A DNA stretch of 64,000 nucleotides, taken from the NCBI GenBank assembly GCA_047975325.1, contig JBKEDF010000089.1, positions 20,972-84,971 on the forward strand. Reading direction: 5' to 3'. The DNA is from JBKEDF01 sp047975325. GTDB taxonomy: Bacteria; Pseudomonadota; Alphaproteobacteria; Rhodobacterales; Rhodobacteraceae. The translations under genes were made by a program, and so were the position numbers. The notes beneath the pieces are model-generated. The model did not search any database. It was not told the origin of the DNA and saw only the letters and a program-made list of their open reading frames with translations. Shown here piece after piece: positions 35,248 through 44,434 of this stretch (the stretch's first letter is position 1; every line of letters starts with the position of its first letter).

Positions 35248-35394
35248 ATGGGCTATTCTTCCGTATAAGGGCGGTTGAAGGGCAAACCTTCGCCCAATAG
35301 TTAGTATTTTAGTTTGTTAACGAGCACTGATGTTAAGCTACCATGAAGTTCTTGCCATGGGTTCCATTTACGAAAGTTTATGAGGGGACAAATT

Positions 35395-35973
35395 ATGTTT
35401 TACAAGGATGAGCGCCTCGCGCTGTTCATCGACGGCTCAAATCTCTATGCCGCCGCCAAGGCCCTTGGTTTCGACATCGACTACAAGCTGTTGCGACATG
35501 AATTTCTGCGGCGCGGAAAACTGCTTCGGGCATTCTATTATACCGCGCTTCTGGAAAATGACGACTATTCGCCGATACGGCCGCTTGTCGATTGGCTTCA
35601 CTATAACGGCTATTCCATGGTGACCAAAGCTGCCAAGGAATATACTGACAGTCAGGGCCGCAGGAAGGTCAAGGGCAACATGGATATCGAACTGACCGTC
35701 GATGCCATGGAACTGGCGGATCGCATGGATCATGCAGTGCTCTTTTCCGGTGATGGCGATTTCCGGCCCCTGGTTGAAAGCCTGCAACGGCAGGGGGTTC
35801 GCGTTTCGGTCGTCTCGACCATTCGCAGCCAGCCGCCGATGATTGCCGATGAATTGCGCCGTCAGGCCGATAACTTCATCGAACTGGATGATCTGCGCGA
35901 AGTGATTGGCCGCCCGCCACGGGAGCCGCGCTTCGAGGTTGAGGAAACCGAAGAAACGGTCGACGCAAAATAA
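35395..35973 (+). CDS. NYN domain protein (LabA/DUF88-like putative RNase)
   Basis: A 192-aa PIN-like NYN domain protein. The metal-binding acidic residues are all present: Asp in LFIDGSNLY, Asp/Glu in GNMDIELTVDAMELA and Asp-Asp in LFSGDGDFRPLVE; the end is a short acidic tail. Such proteins are predicted metal-dependent ribonucleases, but the substrate is unknown. GAGGGGAC lies before the ATG at 35395, so I reject the upstream in-frame ATG at 35380. Monocistronic, with a clear intrinsic terminator downstream. Confidence 0.9.
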   Translation: MFYKDERLALFIDGSNLYAAAKALGFDIDYKLLRHEFLRRGKLLRAFYYTALLENDDYSPIRPLVDWLHYNGYSMVTKAAKEYTDSQGRRKVKGNMDIELTVDAMELADRMDHAVLFSGDGDFRPLVESLQRQGVRVSVVSTIRSQPPMIADELRRQADNFIELDDLREVIGRPPREPRFEVEETEETVDAK

Positions 35974-35995
35974 GCCGTATCCGGTTCAGGAAAAT

Positions 35996-36028
35996 AAGGG
36001 CGCGGGCCACAGGCCACGCGCCCTTTTC
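35996..36028 (+). terminator. Rho-independent terminator of the NYN gene
   Basis: AAGGGCGCG (35996-36004) pairs with CGCGCCCTT (36017-36025), with an inner GGCC/GGCC pairing, followed by a TTTTCT tract. Confidence 0.85.
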
Positions 36029-36066
36029 TATAACACATTACGTTTGAATATGGACAAAGAACCGCC

Positions 36067-36498
36067 ATGATCGCAGCCCTTGGCGGAATGTTCGCACTTG
36101 CCTTCATCGCGGCCACCCTGTTGCCCGCACAATCAGAGCTTCTTTTCCTTTATTTGCTGACCACGAAAGGGATCCCCTGGCTACCGCTTCTGATTGCCGC
36201 CAGTGCGGGAAACACGTTGGGTTCCGTAGTCAATTACGCCCTTGGCACCTATGTGACACGGTTCAGCGATCGGCGCTGGTTCCCGGCAACACCGGCGCAA
36301 ATGGCCCGTGCGGAAGCTTTGTTCAACCGCTGGGGGATATGGTTGCTACTGCTCAGCTGGGCACCGCTTGGCGATGCCGTCACCGTTGTCGCGGGTATCC
36401 TGCGGGTACCGTTCTGGATCTTCCTTTCCCTGGTCGCGCTGGCCAAGACCGGACGATATACCGTGCTGATGCTTGCGGCCTGGGGGATCTGGGCATGA
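36067..36498 (+). CDS. YqaA family membrane protein (VTT/DedA-like)
   Basis: A 143-aa membrane protein with four helices of the SNARE-associated/VTT family, YqaA subgroup: AFIAATLLPAQSELLFLYLL, SAGNTLGSVVNYALGTY, ALFNRWGIWLLLLSWAPLGDAVTVVAGILRVP (in parts). DedA relatives act in lipid scrambling and membrane homeostasis; no function is known for YqaA. Start by position; there is no strong ribosome site. Confidence 0.9.
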   Translation: MIAALGGMFALAFIAATLLPAQSELLFLYLLTTKGIPWLPLLIAASAGNTLGSVVNYALGTYVTRFSDRRWFPATPAQMARAEALFNRWGIWLLLLSWAPLGDAVTVVAGILRVPFWIFLSLVALAKTGRYTVLMLAAWGIWA

Positions 36499-36519
36499 GG
36501 GTCAAATTAAATGGCGCCC

Positions 36520-37416
36520 TCAACGCGGTGCGACCTGCCGCACCTTGCCCTGCTCGGTGGCGCGATTTCGCAAAAGCGTGAAAATTCCCGCCGCGATAAC
36601 AATCGCACCGCCAATCACGACATTGCTGCGCAATTCCTCATCGTAGATCACGATACCGATAACCGCGATGAAGAAGATCTGAAGATAGGCAAAAGGCTGC
36701 ACCGCCGAGGCCTCTGCCACATCATAACAGCGGATCAGCAGATATTGACCCAGCAGCGCAAGCCCGGAATAGAGCCCCAGCATCAGCCAGTCGAACAGGG
36801 GCATGGCCTCCCAGTTCGGCAGGCCAATCACGGTTATAACCACCGCCCCCAGCACCCCCAGCCAGAAAAAGGATACAAAGGCACTTTCATCCCGCGTGGC
36901 AAGACGCGTCAGCAGCGAATAAATGGCAAAGAGGAAGGCGGAGATCAGCGGCAGGAAGGAATCGAGCGAGAAAACCCCGCCAGTCGGCGAAAGGATGATC
37001 AGCACCCCGACCATACCGATAAAAATGGCAAGCCACCGCCGCCAGCCGACCTTTTCCCCCAGGACCGGCACGGCAAGCCCCGCAATCAACAGGGGGCAAA
37101 CCGCAAAAACGGCATGGGAATTGATCAACCCAATCCGGGTAAAGGCCAGCACGATGACACAGATTTCCGCCACCAGAAGTACGGAACGGATCAGGTGCAA
37201 CCAGGGATGCCGCGTGCGGATTGCCGCGCGGAACCCCTCCTTCCGCATCATCGCCAGGATGAGCACGAAGCCAAGGAAAAACCAGTAGCGGACCATGATG
37301 ATCATATAGACGGAATAGTCGAAGCCAAGATAGCGCGCGAAACCATCCTGCACCGCAAAGGTAAAAACAGTGGCGATCATCAGCCAGATGCCAAGGGGGG
37401 TATTCTGCGTGGTCAT
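36520..37416 (-). CDS. DMT superfamily transporter (EamA)
   Basis: A 298-aa exporter-type membrane protein with ten helices in two EamA repeats (about 10-140 and 155-290); GIWLMIATVFTFAVQDGFARYL opens repeat 1 and the APLLIAGLAVPVLGEKVGWRRWLA-like segment (CPLLIAGLAVPVLGEK) ends it. The substrate is unknown (metabolite efflux is usual). GGAAAG precedes the ATG. Its start overlaps the end of mnmD by 4 nt, so the two are co-translated. Confidence 0.9.
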   Translation of the reverse strand: MTTQNTPLGIWLMIATVFTFAVQDGFARYLGFDYSVYMIIMVRYWFFLGFVLILAMMRKEGFRAAIRTRHPWLHLIRSVLLVAEICVIVLAFTRIGLINSHAVFAVCPLLIAGLAVPVLGEKVGWRRWLAIFIGMVGVLIILSPTGGVFSLDSFLPLISAFLFAIYSLLTRLATRDESAFVSFFWLGVLGAVVITVIGLPNWEAMPLFDWLMLGLYSGLALLGQYLLIRCYDVAEASAVQPFAYLQIFFIAVIGIVIYDEELRSNVVIGGAIVIAAGIFTLLRNRATEQGKVRQVAPR

Positions 37417-38093
37417 CGGATCAACTTTCCTGTGGTCATATGGCGCTTACGACCATGGCCCGGTTTCCGCTCTACCTGAAAACCGGCGGCCTGCAAGCCC
37501 CGCCGGACATGACCGGCGGCGCTATAGGTCGCGCAGGTGCCATCCGGCGCGGTATGGCGGGCCACTTCCGACATCATTTCGGCGGACCAGAGTTCAGGAT
37601 TGCGTGCGGGTGAAAAACCGTCGAGATACCAGGCATCGGCACGGCCTTTCCAGCGGGGCAGGGTTTCGCGCGCGTCCCCTTCAATCACCTCGACCTGCAT
37701 CGCACCAAGGGCAAAGCTGCGCCGCCCTGCCGCCCAATGATCCAGGAAAGGCGCCGCAATCGCGATGACCTCCGGGAAAGCAGACAGGGCGCGGGCCATG
37801 TCTTCCACCCCCAGCGGGAAGGCCTCGAAAGAAGTGAAGCGCATGGCCACATCCCGGCTGCAGATCAGTGTCGCCAGCATGTTGAGCCCGGTTCCGAACC
37901 CCAGTTCGGCAACCTGAAAACCCGGCCACAGCCGCATGGGCAGGCCATTTCCGGCCAGAAACACATGGCGGGTTTCGGCCAGCCCGTCGACAAGGCTGAA
38001 ATAGGGATCCTCAAACCGGGTGGAAACGGGAACAGCCCCGTCTTTCCAGTCGATCCCGGCCCTTTCGGGCATGCTCTGGCCGGTGTCTGCCAT
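37413..38093 (-). CDS. mnmD: tRNA 5-methylaminomethyl-2-thiouridine methyltransferase, stand-alone MnmD
   Basis: A 226-aa SAM methyltransferase homologous to the N-terminal domain of MnmC. It methylates nm5(s2)U34 of tRNAs to mnm5(s2)U. Visible: RFEDPYFSLVDGLAETRHVFLAGN, VAELGFGTGLN (SAM site), AWYLDGFSPARNPELWS and ATYSAAGHVRRGLQAAGFQVERKPGHGRKRHM (in parts). I use the ATG at 38093 with AGAGG 10 nt upstream; the longer frame runs into the divergent gene. The oxidase half of MnmC is a separate gene on the other strand, 48 bp away. Confidence 0.93.
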   Translation of the reverse strand: MADTGQSMPERAGIDWKDGAVPVSTRFEDPYFSLVDGLAETRHVFLAGNGLPMRLWPGFQVAELGFGTGLNMLATLICSRDVAMRFTSFEAFPLGVEDMARALSAFPEVIAIAAPFLDHWAAGRRSFALGAMQVEVIEGDARETLPRWKGRADAWYLDGFSPARNPELWSAEMMSEVARHTAPDGTCATYSAAGHVRRGLQAAGFQVERKPGHGRKRHMTTGKLIR

Positions 38094-38141
38094 TTCGCTT
38101 AAACCTCTTGTTGCAAAAACTAGGATCACACGGGGTAGAAA

Positions 38142-39176
38142 ATGGCAACGCCGGATCTGACAGTGCATGGTGCAGGAATTATCGGGCTATCCACGGCCTG
38201 GGCGGCAACGCGGCGCGGTGCGCGGGTGCGCGTGCTGGATCCGGGCGGTCCCGGCGCAGGGGCAAGCGGCGGGCTTGTTGGCGCTCTGGCCCCACATGTT
38301 CCGGAAAACTGGAATGAAAAGAAGGCTTTCCAGCTTGACAGCCTGATTATGGCTGAAGCCTGGTGGCGGGATGTTGCCAAGGCGGGAGGAAGGGATCCCG
38401 GCTATGCCCGGACGGGACGTTTGCAACCACTTGCCGATACCGCAGCACTGGATCTGGCCCGCGCGCGCGAAACCACTGCGCAAACGCTTTGGCAGGGTCG
38501 CGCGACATGGCAGGTGGTCCGCAGGGCCGGCACCGGGTGGGAACCCCCTTCCCCCGGCGGCTGGCTGATCCATGATACGCTATCGGCCCGGATCCATCCC
38601 CGTCAGGCCCTTGTCGCATTGATCGCGGCCCTGAAGGCAAACGGGGTGGAAATCGCCCGCGAGGGCCGTGCCAAAGGTATCCAGGTCTGGGCCACCGGGG
38701 TTCCGGGCCTCACGGCACTATGCAACGCAAATGGGCGCCCTGCGGGAAAAGGGGTGAAAGGTCAGGCCGCCATCTTGCGTTTCGAGGCACGGGACCTGCC
38801 ACAGCTTTTCCTGAACGGGTTGCATATCATACCGCATGATGATGGCACGGTCGCGATCGGCTCAACCTCGGAAAACCACTGGGAAACCGAAGCGGTGGAC
38901 GCACAGCTTGAAACCTTGATTGCGCGGGCACGCCAGGCCCTGCCCTGCCTCACGGAGGCAAAGGTGATCGAACGCTGGGCCGGTTTGCGCCCTCGTGCGC
39001 GCAGCCGCGCGCCGATCCTTGGCGCCTGGCCCGAACGCCCTGGTCATTTCATCGCCAATGGTGGTTTCAAGATCGGTTTCGGCATGGCCCCGAAAATGGC
39101 CGAAACGCTTGTCGATCTGATCCTTGAGGGAAAGGACGGCATTCCCGACAGCTTCCGCCCGGAGGCGAATCTCTGA
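38142..39176 (+). CDS. FAD-dependent oxidoreductase (DAO family), probable MnmC oxidase partner
   Basis: A 344-aa flavoprotein. The FAD dinucleotide site is VHGAGIIGLSTAWAATRRGARVRVLD at the N-terminus; GAGASGGLVGALAPHVP and the C-terminal RWAGLRPRARSRAPILG ... GGFKIGFGMAP are DAO-family blocks. The 'ASG..GALAPH' stretch resembles the MnmC C-terminal domain, which oxidatively removes the carboxymethyl group of cmnm5U. Position back to back with mnmD supports that role, but a generic amino-acid oxidase (glycine or D-amino acid) is also possible. Confidence 0.85.
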   Translation: MATPDLTVHGAGIIGLSTAWAATRRGARVRVLDPGGPGAGASGGLVGALAPHVPENWNEKKAFQLDSLIMAEAWWRDVAKAGGRDPGYARTGRLQPLADTAALDLARARETTAQTLWQGRATWQVVRRAGTGWEPPSPGGWLIHDTLSARIHPRQALVALIAALKANGVEIAREGRAKGIQVWATGVPGLTALCNANGRPAGKGVKGQAAILRFEARDLPQLFLNGLHIIPHDDGTVAIGSTSENHWETEAVDAQLETLIARARQALPCLTEAKVIERWAGLRPRARSRAPILGAWPERPGHFIANGGFKIGFGMAPKMAETLVDLILEGKDGIPDSFRPEANL

Positions 39177-39233
39177 TCGATTTCGCCGATATTCAACCCA
39201 CGGCCGGGCCTCACACCCCGACAGCGTGAAGGT

Positions 39234-40109
39234 TCAGTTCAGAAGCCCCGCGTGGCGCATTGCGGCATCGATAAGGGTCCTGGTTCCTTCTGTCACGTCA
39301 ACCAGAGGCAGGCGCACATCCGGTTTGCAAAGCCCCAGGCGGGACATGGCATATTTTGCCCCCGCCAACCCCGGTTCGATGAAGATTGCATCGTGCAATG
39401 GCATCAGGCGGTCCTGATATTCCAGCGCTCTGGCGTAATCCCCCGACAGCGTCGCGGCCTGGAATTCGGCACAAAGCCGCGGGGCGACATTCGCCGTCAC
39501 GGAAATGCACCCCACCCCACCATGGGCATTGAAACCAAGCGCCGTCGCATCTTCACCCGAAATCTGCAGGAAATCCGGCCCGCAGGTGATCCGCTGCTGG
39601 CTGACACGTTCCAGTTTGCCAGTGGCGTCCTTCACCCCGACAATCCGGGGCAGCCGGGCCAGTTCCCCCATGGTTTCGGGGGTCATGTCGATCACTGAAC
39701 GACCGGGAATATTGTAGATGATGATTGGCAGCGCACAACATTCATGCAGCGCCCTGTAATGCGCAATCAGGCCTTCCTGCGTGGGCTTGTTGTAATAGGG
39801 CGTCACCACCAGCGCGGCACTGGCGCCAACCCTTTCGGCATGCTGAATAAGGCGGATCCCTTCGGCCGTATTGTTGGACCCCGCGCCGGCAATGACCGGC
39901 ACCCGGCCCGCAGCGGCCTTGACCACTTCCTCAACCACCGTTTCATGTTCTTCATGGCTCAGCGTCGGGCTTTCACCGGTGGTTCCCACCGGAACCAGCG
40001 CGGTACTGCCCTCGGCAATATGCCAATCGACCAGTTTCTTCAGCGTCACCAGATCCAGTTCACCGTCCTTGAACGGCGTGACCAGGGCAGGCATGGACCC
40101 TCTGAACAT
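39234..40109 (-). CDS. dapA: 4-hydroxy-tetrahydrodipicolinate synthase
   Basis: A 291-aa TIM-barrel lyase that condenses pyruvate with aspartate semialdehyde, the first committed step to diaminopimelate and lysine. The Schiff-base Lys is in VGVKDATGKL, the Tyr in IIIYNIPGRS, and GTTGESPTLSHEEH is the family signature. AAAAGGAGGAG precedes the ATG. Divergent from slt. Confidence 0.97.
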   Translation of the reverse strand: MFRGSMPALVTPFKDGELDLVTLKKLVDWHIAEGSTALVPVGTTGESPTLSHEEHETVVEEVVKAAAGRVPVIAGAGSNNTAEGIRLIQHAERVGASAALVVTPYYNKPTQEGLIAHYRALHECCALPIIIYNIPGRSVIDMTPETMGELARLPRIVGVKDATGKLERVSQQRITCGPDFLQISGEDATALGFNAHGGVGCISVTANVAPRLCAEFQAATLSGDYARALEYQDRLMPLHDAIFIEPGLAGAKYAMSRLGLCKPDVRLPLVDVTEGTRTLIDAAMRHAGLLN

Positions 40110-40264
40110 GGCACGCTCCTCCTTTTTTGCATGGGTGGCGACTGCGGTGAGTCGCCCTTCGGCACTTCCCCGCCTTCCTAACCTCCGGCGGCAGGCTTGC
40201 CAAGCCGGGCGGATGGCAGGGATGTGAGTTGCGACATCTCAATGCTGGTGGCAGGTTGCGCGCC

Positions 40265-42214
40265 ATGACACTGCCCCGCACGCCCTTTCTGATTCCCTTC
40301 TGCATCCTGCTTTGGCTGGCATGGTTGCCAATGCCGGCAGCCACCCAGACCGATCCGGCAACAATGCGCGCGGCCCTTGCCGCAACCGCACAAAAGGATT
40401 GGGACAAAGCCCGGTCCCTGATCCCCGAAGGGGTTGGGCGCGATATCATCGATTGGCAATATCTGCGCGCAGGCGAGGGTCTTCTTGGTGACTATGAGAC
40501 CTTCCTGAAACATCATTCCGACTGGCCCGGCCTGCCCTATTTGCAACGCAGGGGCGAGGTGGCGGTCGCCAGATCAACCACCCCCACCCGTGTCATCGCC
40601 TATTTCGACCAGACAAAACCTGCCACCGGACAAGGCGCCATCGCATTGATCGGCGCGCTGATGGCACAGGGACGAAATGACGAGGCTGGCGCAGAGGCAC
40701 GCCGCGCCTGGGTCGGGCTGGAACTCAGCGCTGCGGAAGAAAACCGCCTGCTGGAGTTGCAAGGCCCCGCCCTTGCCGTCGCCCATGAGGCCCGGACAGA
40801 TGCGTTGCTATGGGACGGAAGACGGGCAGAGGCCCAGCGGATGCTGCCACGGCTTTCCCTCGACTGGCAGGCCCTGACACGGGCCAGACTTGCCCTGCGG
40901 GCCGAATCCCCCGGTGTCGACGATCTGATCGCAGCGGTTCCCGAAACCCTCCGCGATCATCCGGGCCTTGCCTATGAACGCTTTGTCTGGCGCATGCGAA
41001 AAGGGCTGACGGACAGTGCGCTTGTCCTGCTTCTGCAACATTCGCAATCAGCCACCACATTGGGCCATCCGGCAGAATGGGCACGCAGGCGCGCGCAGCT
41101 TGTACGCGACCTTCTGGCACAGGGACGGGGCGAAGAAGCCTATCGGGCCGCTGCCGGGCATCGGTTGATATCGGGCGGAGCCTTTGCCGATCTGGAATTT
41201 CTGGCAGGCTGGATCGCGTTGCGCCGCCTGAAGGACCCTGAAACCGCGCTTGGCCATTTCCGGCGTCTCGCTCAGGGGGTTTCAACCCCGATCAGCCTTT
41301 CCCGCGCACTTTATTGGCAAGGCCGCACCGCCGAGGCGGCAGGGGATAAAACCGCTGCACGCGCCGCCTATGGTGAGGCCGCCCGCCACCAGACGGCCTA
41401 TTATGGTCTTCTGGCGGCGGAAAAGCTGGGATTGAACCTCGACCCCGGACTTCTGTCGGAGACCCGTCCACCCGATTGGCAGAGCGCCGAATTCGCAAGC
41501 TCCCCGGTGCTGGAGGCTGCACGGCTATTGCTGAGGACGGGCGAACGGGGTCTGGCGAAACGCTTCATCCTGCATATGGCCGACGATCTGAACGCAACCG
41601 AGATTGACCAGCTTGCGGATCTGACCCTGACCATGGGTGAGCCGCATTTTGCGGTATTGATCGGCAAGAAAGCCGCCGCACGCGGCATTATCCTGCCGCG
41701 CGCCTATTTCCCGGTGCCGGATCTGATCCCCGATGACCTGCCCGTCACCCGCGCCTTCGCGCTTTCCATCGCGCGGCGCGAAAGCGAATTTGACCCGGCC
41801 GTGATCAGCCCCGCGGGCGCCCGGGGTCTGATGCAGGTCATGCCCGGCACCGCACGGATGATGGCGACGGAAACCGGGCAATCCTATTCCCGGGCACGAC
41901 TGACGGAAGATCCGGCCTATAATGTCTCGCTCGGCGCGGCCTATCTGGCAGGGCTGGTCACGGAATTCGGGCCTTCGGTGGCCCTTGTCGCCTCGGGTTA
42001 CAATGCCGGTCCGGGCCGCCCACGTCGCTGGGTGCAGGAATTCGGCGATCCGCGCAACGCGGCGGTGGATGTGGTGGATTGGGTGGAAACCATCCCCTTT
42101 TCCGAAACCCGTACCTACGTGATGCGAGTGGTGGAATCGCTGATCATCTACCGCGCCAAGCTGCGCGGCCAAAGCGGCCCGGTTCAGGTCATTTCGGAAC
42201 TGACAGGACGCTGA
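40265..42214 (+). CDS. slt: Soluble lytic murein transglycosylase (Slt)
   Basis: A 649-aa periplasmic protein. A signal peptide ends near PAATQ (about residue 28). A long helical superhelix fills residues 30-470, and the C-terminal SLT catalytic domain (about 480-620) has the catalytic Glu in ALSIARRESEFDP followed by SPAGARGLMQVMPGTARMMA and YNVSLGAAYLAGLV. It degrades peptidoglycan exolytically. The frame is open from ATG 40229, but the ATG at 40265 directly precedes the signal peptide. It is a third lytic transglycosylase in this window. Confidence 0.93.
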   Translation: MTLPRTPFLIPFCILLWLAWLPMPAATQTDPATMRAALAATAQKDWDKARSLIPEGVGRDIIDWQYLRAGEGLLGDYETFLKHHSDWPGLPYLQRRGEVAVARSTTPTRVIAYFDQTKPATGQGAIALIGALMAQGRNDEAGAEARRAWVGLELSAAEENRLLELQGPALAVAHEARTDALLWDGRRAEAQRMLPRLSLDWQALTRARLALRAESPGVDDLIAAVPETLRDHPGLAYERFVWRMRKGLTDSALVLLLQHSQSATTLGHPAEWARRRAQLVRDLLAQGRGEEAYRAAAGHRLISGGAFADLEFLAGWIALRRLKDPETALGHFRRLAQGVSTPISLSRALYWQGRTAEAAGDKTAARAAYGEAARHQTAYYGLLAAEKLGLNLDPGLLSETRPPDWQSAEFASSPVLEAARLLLRTGERGLAKRFILHMADDLNATEIDQLADLTLTMGEPHFAVLIGKKAAARGIILPRAYFPVPDLIPDDLPVTRAFALSIARRESEFDPAVISPAGARGLMQVMPGTARMMATETGQSYSRARLTEDPAYNVSLGAAYLAGLVTEFGPSVALVASGYNAGPGRPRRWVQEFGDPRNAAVDVVDWVETIPFSETRTYVMRVVESLIIYRAKLRGQSGPVQVISELTGR

Positions 42215-42262
42215 GGCATCCGGGCCATTGCACCGCGTTTCCGCTTCGCATACATCACCGGA

Positions 42263-42784
42263 ATGAAACGCCCCATCCTGATCCATCCCGACCCACGGCT
42301 GAAAAAGCCCTGCGACCCGGTCGGGGACATATCAAGCGATATCGGCAAACTGGCCGAGGATATGCTCGAAACCATGTATGACGCCCCGGGCATCGGGCTT
42401 GCGGCGCCGCAGGTTGGCATCCTGAAACGGCTGCTGGTCATGGATTGCGAAAAAGACCCCGGACAACCACCACGCCCGATAGTGCTGATCAACCCCAAGG
42501 TCACCTGGGCGTCAGAAGATCTTAACAGCTATGAAGAGGGATGCCTGTCCATCCCCGATCAATATGCCGAGGTCACAAGACCCAAGACCGTGCGCGTGGC
42601 CTGGACCGGTCTGGATGGCAAGGCGGAGGAGGAAGAGTTCACCGACCTCTGGGCGACCTGCGTACAGCATGAGATCGACCATCTGGATGGCAAGCTTTTC
42701 ATCGATTACCTGAAACCGCTAAAGCGGCAGATGATCACCCGAAAGATGCAGAAGCTGAAGCGCGAAAAGGCAAGGCAGGCCTGA
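42263..42784 (+). CDS. def: Peptide deformylase (catalytically complete)
   Basis: A 173-aa metalloenzyme that removes the formyl group from nascent N-termini. All three motifs are intact: GIGLAAPQVG, EEGCLSIP (metal Cys) and QHEIDHLDG (two metal His and catalytic Glu). It heads the def/def-like/fmt unit, 48 nt after slt. Confidence 0.97.
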   Translation: MKRPILIHPDPRLKKPCDPVGDISSDIGKLAEDMLETMYDAPGIGLAAPQVGILKRLLVMDCEKDPGQPPRPIVLINPKVTWASEDLNSYEEGCLSIPDQYAEVTRPKTVRVAWTGLDGKAEEEEFTDLWATCVQHEIDHLDGKLFIDYLKPLKRQMITRKMQKLKREKARQA

Positions 42785-42859
42785 TAACCGCCCCGCTGGT
42801 TCCGCATCGATTAAAAGGGGGCACATCACCCCCTGAAATTTCGCCCCGAAGGAAGATAC

Positions 42860-43357
42860 ATGACCCGGCGTTCCTGCATCCCCTGGCCTGATCCGAGACT
42901 GAAGGCAGTGGCAAAGCCGGTAGACGGAATTGATGATGATATTCGCAGGATCTGGGCGGATATGGTCGATACGATGGAAGCAATGCCGGGCTATGGGCTG
43001 GCCGCACCGCAAATCGGGATCGCGCGGCGTCTTGCAGTGGTGGATTGTTCCACCGAACGCGGCCAGGCGGTTCTGATGGCCAATCCCGAAATCATCCATG
43101 CTTCGGGCCAGATGCGCGAACATGAGGAAGCCTCCCCCAATCTGCCGGGCGTTTCGGCAAGGATCTCCCGCCCGCGCGCGGTGACGGTTCGGTTCCTGAA
43201 CCCGGATGGCGACTGGGAGGAGCGCGATTTCGTGCAGCTTTGGGCAACCTCGGTGCAACACCAGATCGATCATCTGAACGGCAAGCTCTATTTTGATCGG
43301 CTGAGCAAGGTAAAACGCGACATGTTGCTGCGACGCGCAAGGAAACACAGGGGCTGA
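42860..43357 (+). CDS. Peptide deformylase-like protein, probably inactive
   Basis: A 165-aa paralogue of the preceding def with the same fold. Motif 1 is kept (GYGLAAPQIG), but motif 2 reads EEASPNLP where active enzymes have EEGCLSIP, so the metal-binding Cys is replaced by Ser, and motif 3 reads QHQIDHLNG, so the catalytic Glu is replaced by Gln. Residues around the lost sites (ISRPRAVTVRF, GKLYFDRL) remain well conserved, so the gene is kept by selection rather than decaying. AGGAAG precedes the ATG, and fmt follows after 46 nt. It is best read as a pseudoenzyme, perhaps binding nascent chains or the ribosome exit site. Confidence 0.9.
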   Translation: MTRRSCIPWPDPRLKAVAKPVDGIDDDIRRIWADMVDTMEAMPGYGLAAPQIGIARRLAVVDCSTERGQAVLMANPEIIHASGQMREHEEASPNLPGVSARISRPRAVTVRFLNPDGDWEERDFVQLWATSVQHQIDHLNGKLYFDRLSKVKRDMLLRRARKHRG

Positions 43358-43403
43358 CGCACCCGACGCAACCCGGCAGGAACCAAGGCACGAAGGGGCA
43401 ATC

Positions 43404-44300
43404 ATGCGGATCATTTTCATGGGAACACCGGAGTTTTCCGTCCCGGTCCTGGAGGCCCTGGCCACCCGGCATGAGGTGATCGCAGTATATTGCCAACCCC
43501 CCCGGCCTGCCGGACGCGGCAGGAAAGACCGCCCTTCCCCCGTACAGGCACGGGCCGAGGCCCTCGGCCTCGCGGTACATCATCCTGTCTCCTTGCGAAA
43601 TGCCGAGGCACAGGCGGAATTCGCGGCACTCAGGGCCGATCTGGCGGTGGTGGTGGCCTATGGGCTGATCCTGCCCCAGCCCATACTGGACGCGCCGCGT
43701 CACGGCTGTCTCAATATCCATGCCAGCCTCCTGCCCCGCTGGCGTGGCGCAGCCCCCATTCATCGCGCAATCCTTGCGGGTGATCGTGAAACCGGCATCT
43801 GCATCATGCAGATGGAGGCCGGTCTCGATACCGGCCCGGTCCTTTTGCGAAAGGCTACGCCGATTGCAGCAGGGGAAACCACGGCGGACCTGCATGACCG
43901 GCTTTCTGGCATGGGTGCGCAGTTGGTCAATGAGGCACTCGACCAACTGCCGGATCTTGCCCCGACACCCCAGTCGCAAGAGGGCATCACCTATGCGGCC
44001 AAGATCGACAAGGCCGAAGCCCGGATCGACTGGCATCAGCCCGCTGAAACGGTGGACCGCATCATCCGTGGTTTGTCGCCCTTTCCCGGTGCATGGTGCG
44101 AAGCGGCGGGCGAAAGGATAAAGCTGCTGCGATCCCGCCTGACGGAAGGTCAGGGGACCCCGGGCGAAGTTCTGGAAGGGTTGACCGTGGCCTGCGGTTC
44201 GGGTGCGGTGGAAGTTACCCTGGCGCAGAGGCCGGGCAAGCGCCCGATGGAAGCCCGTGAATTCCTGCGTGGCATCACATTACCCCATCAACTGGATTGA
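43404..44300 (+). CDS. fmt: Methionyl-tRNA formyltransferase
   Basis: A 298-aa enzyme that formylates initiator Met-tRNA using 10-formyl-THF. FMGTPEFSVPVLEAL at the start, HASLLPRWRGAAPIHRAIL with the catalytic Asn/His region, and the C-terminal OB-like domain (SPFPGAWCEA ... VEVTLAQRPGKRPM) are present. Length is slightly short of E. coli Fmt (315). In the def/def-like/fmt unit, opposite in action to def. Confidence 0.97.
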   Translation: MRIIFMGTPEFSVPVLEALATRHEVIAVYCQPPRPAGRGRKDRPSPVQARAEALGLAVHHPVSLRNAEAQAEFAALRADLAVVVAYGLILPQPILDAPRHGCLNIHASLLPRWRGAAPIHRAILAGDRETGICIMQMEAGLDTGPVLLRKATPIAAGETTADLHDRLSGMGAQLVNEALDQLPDLAPTPQSQEGITYAAKIDKAEARIDWHQPAETVDRIIRGLSPFPGAWCEAAGERIKLLRSRLTEGQGTPGEVLEGLTVACGSGAVEVTLAQRPGKRPMEAREFLRGITLPHQLD

Positions 44301-44434
44301 TCCGGGGCCGGATTTGACCCTGCCACCAAGGCAGGACACACAGAAAGCCCAACGGTAGTTCGCGATTTCGCAATAGGCGCCCCTTGGCATATCAATGCCC
44401 GGCCGCCTTGATGAACAGCAGACACCGCAAGACA

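Noticed and set aside
44301..44345. tRNA-like T-arm fragment (minus strand reads CAGGGTCAAATCCGG)
   Set aside because: No TTC loop signature, acceptor stem or anticodon arm around it; chance similarity.
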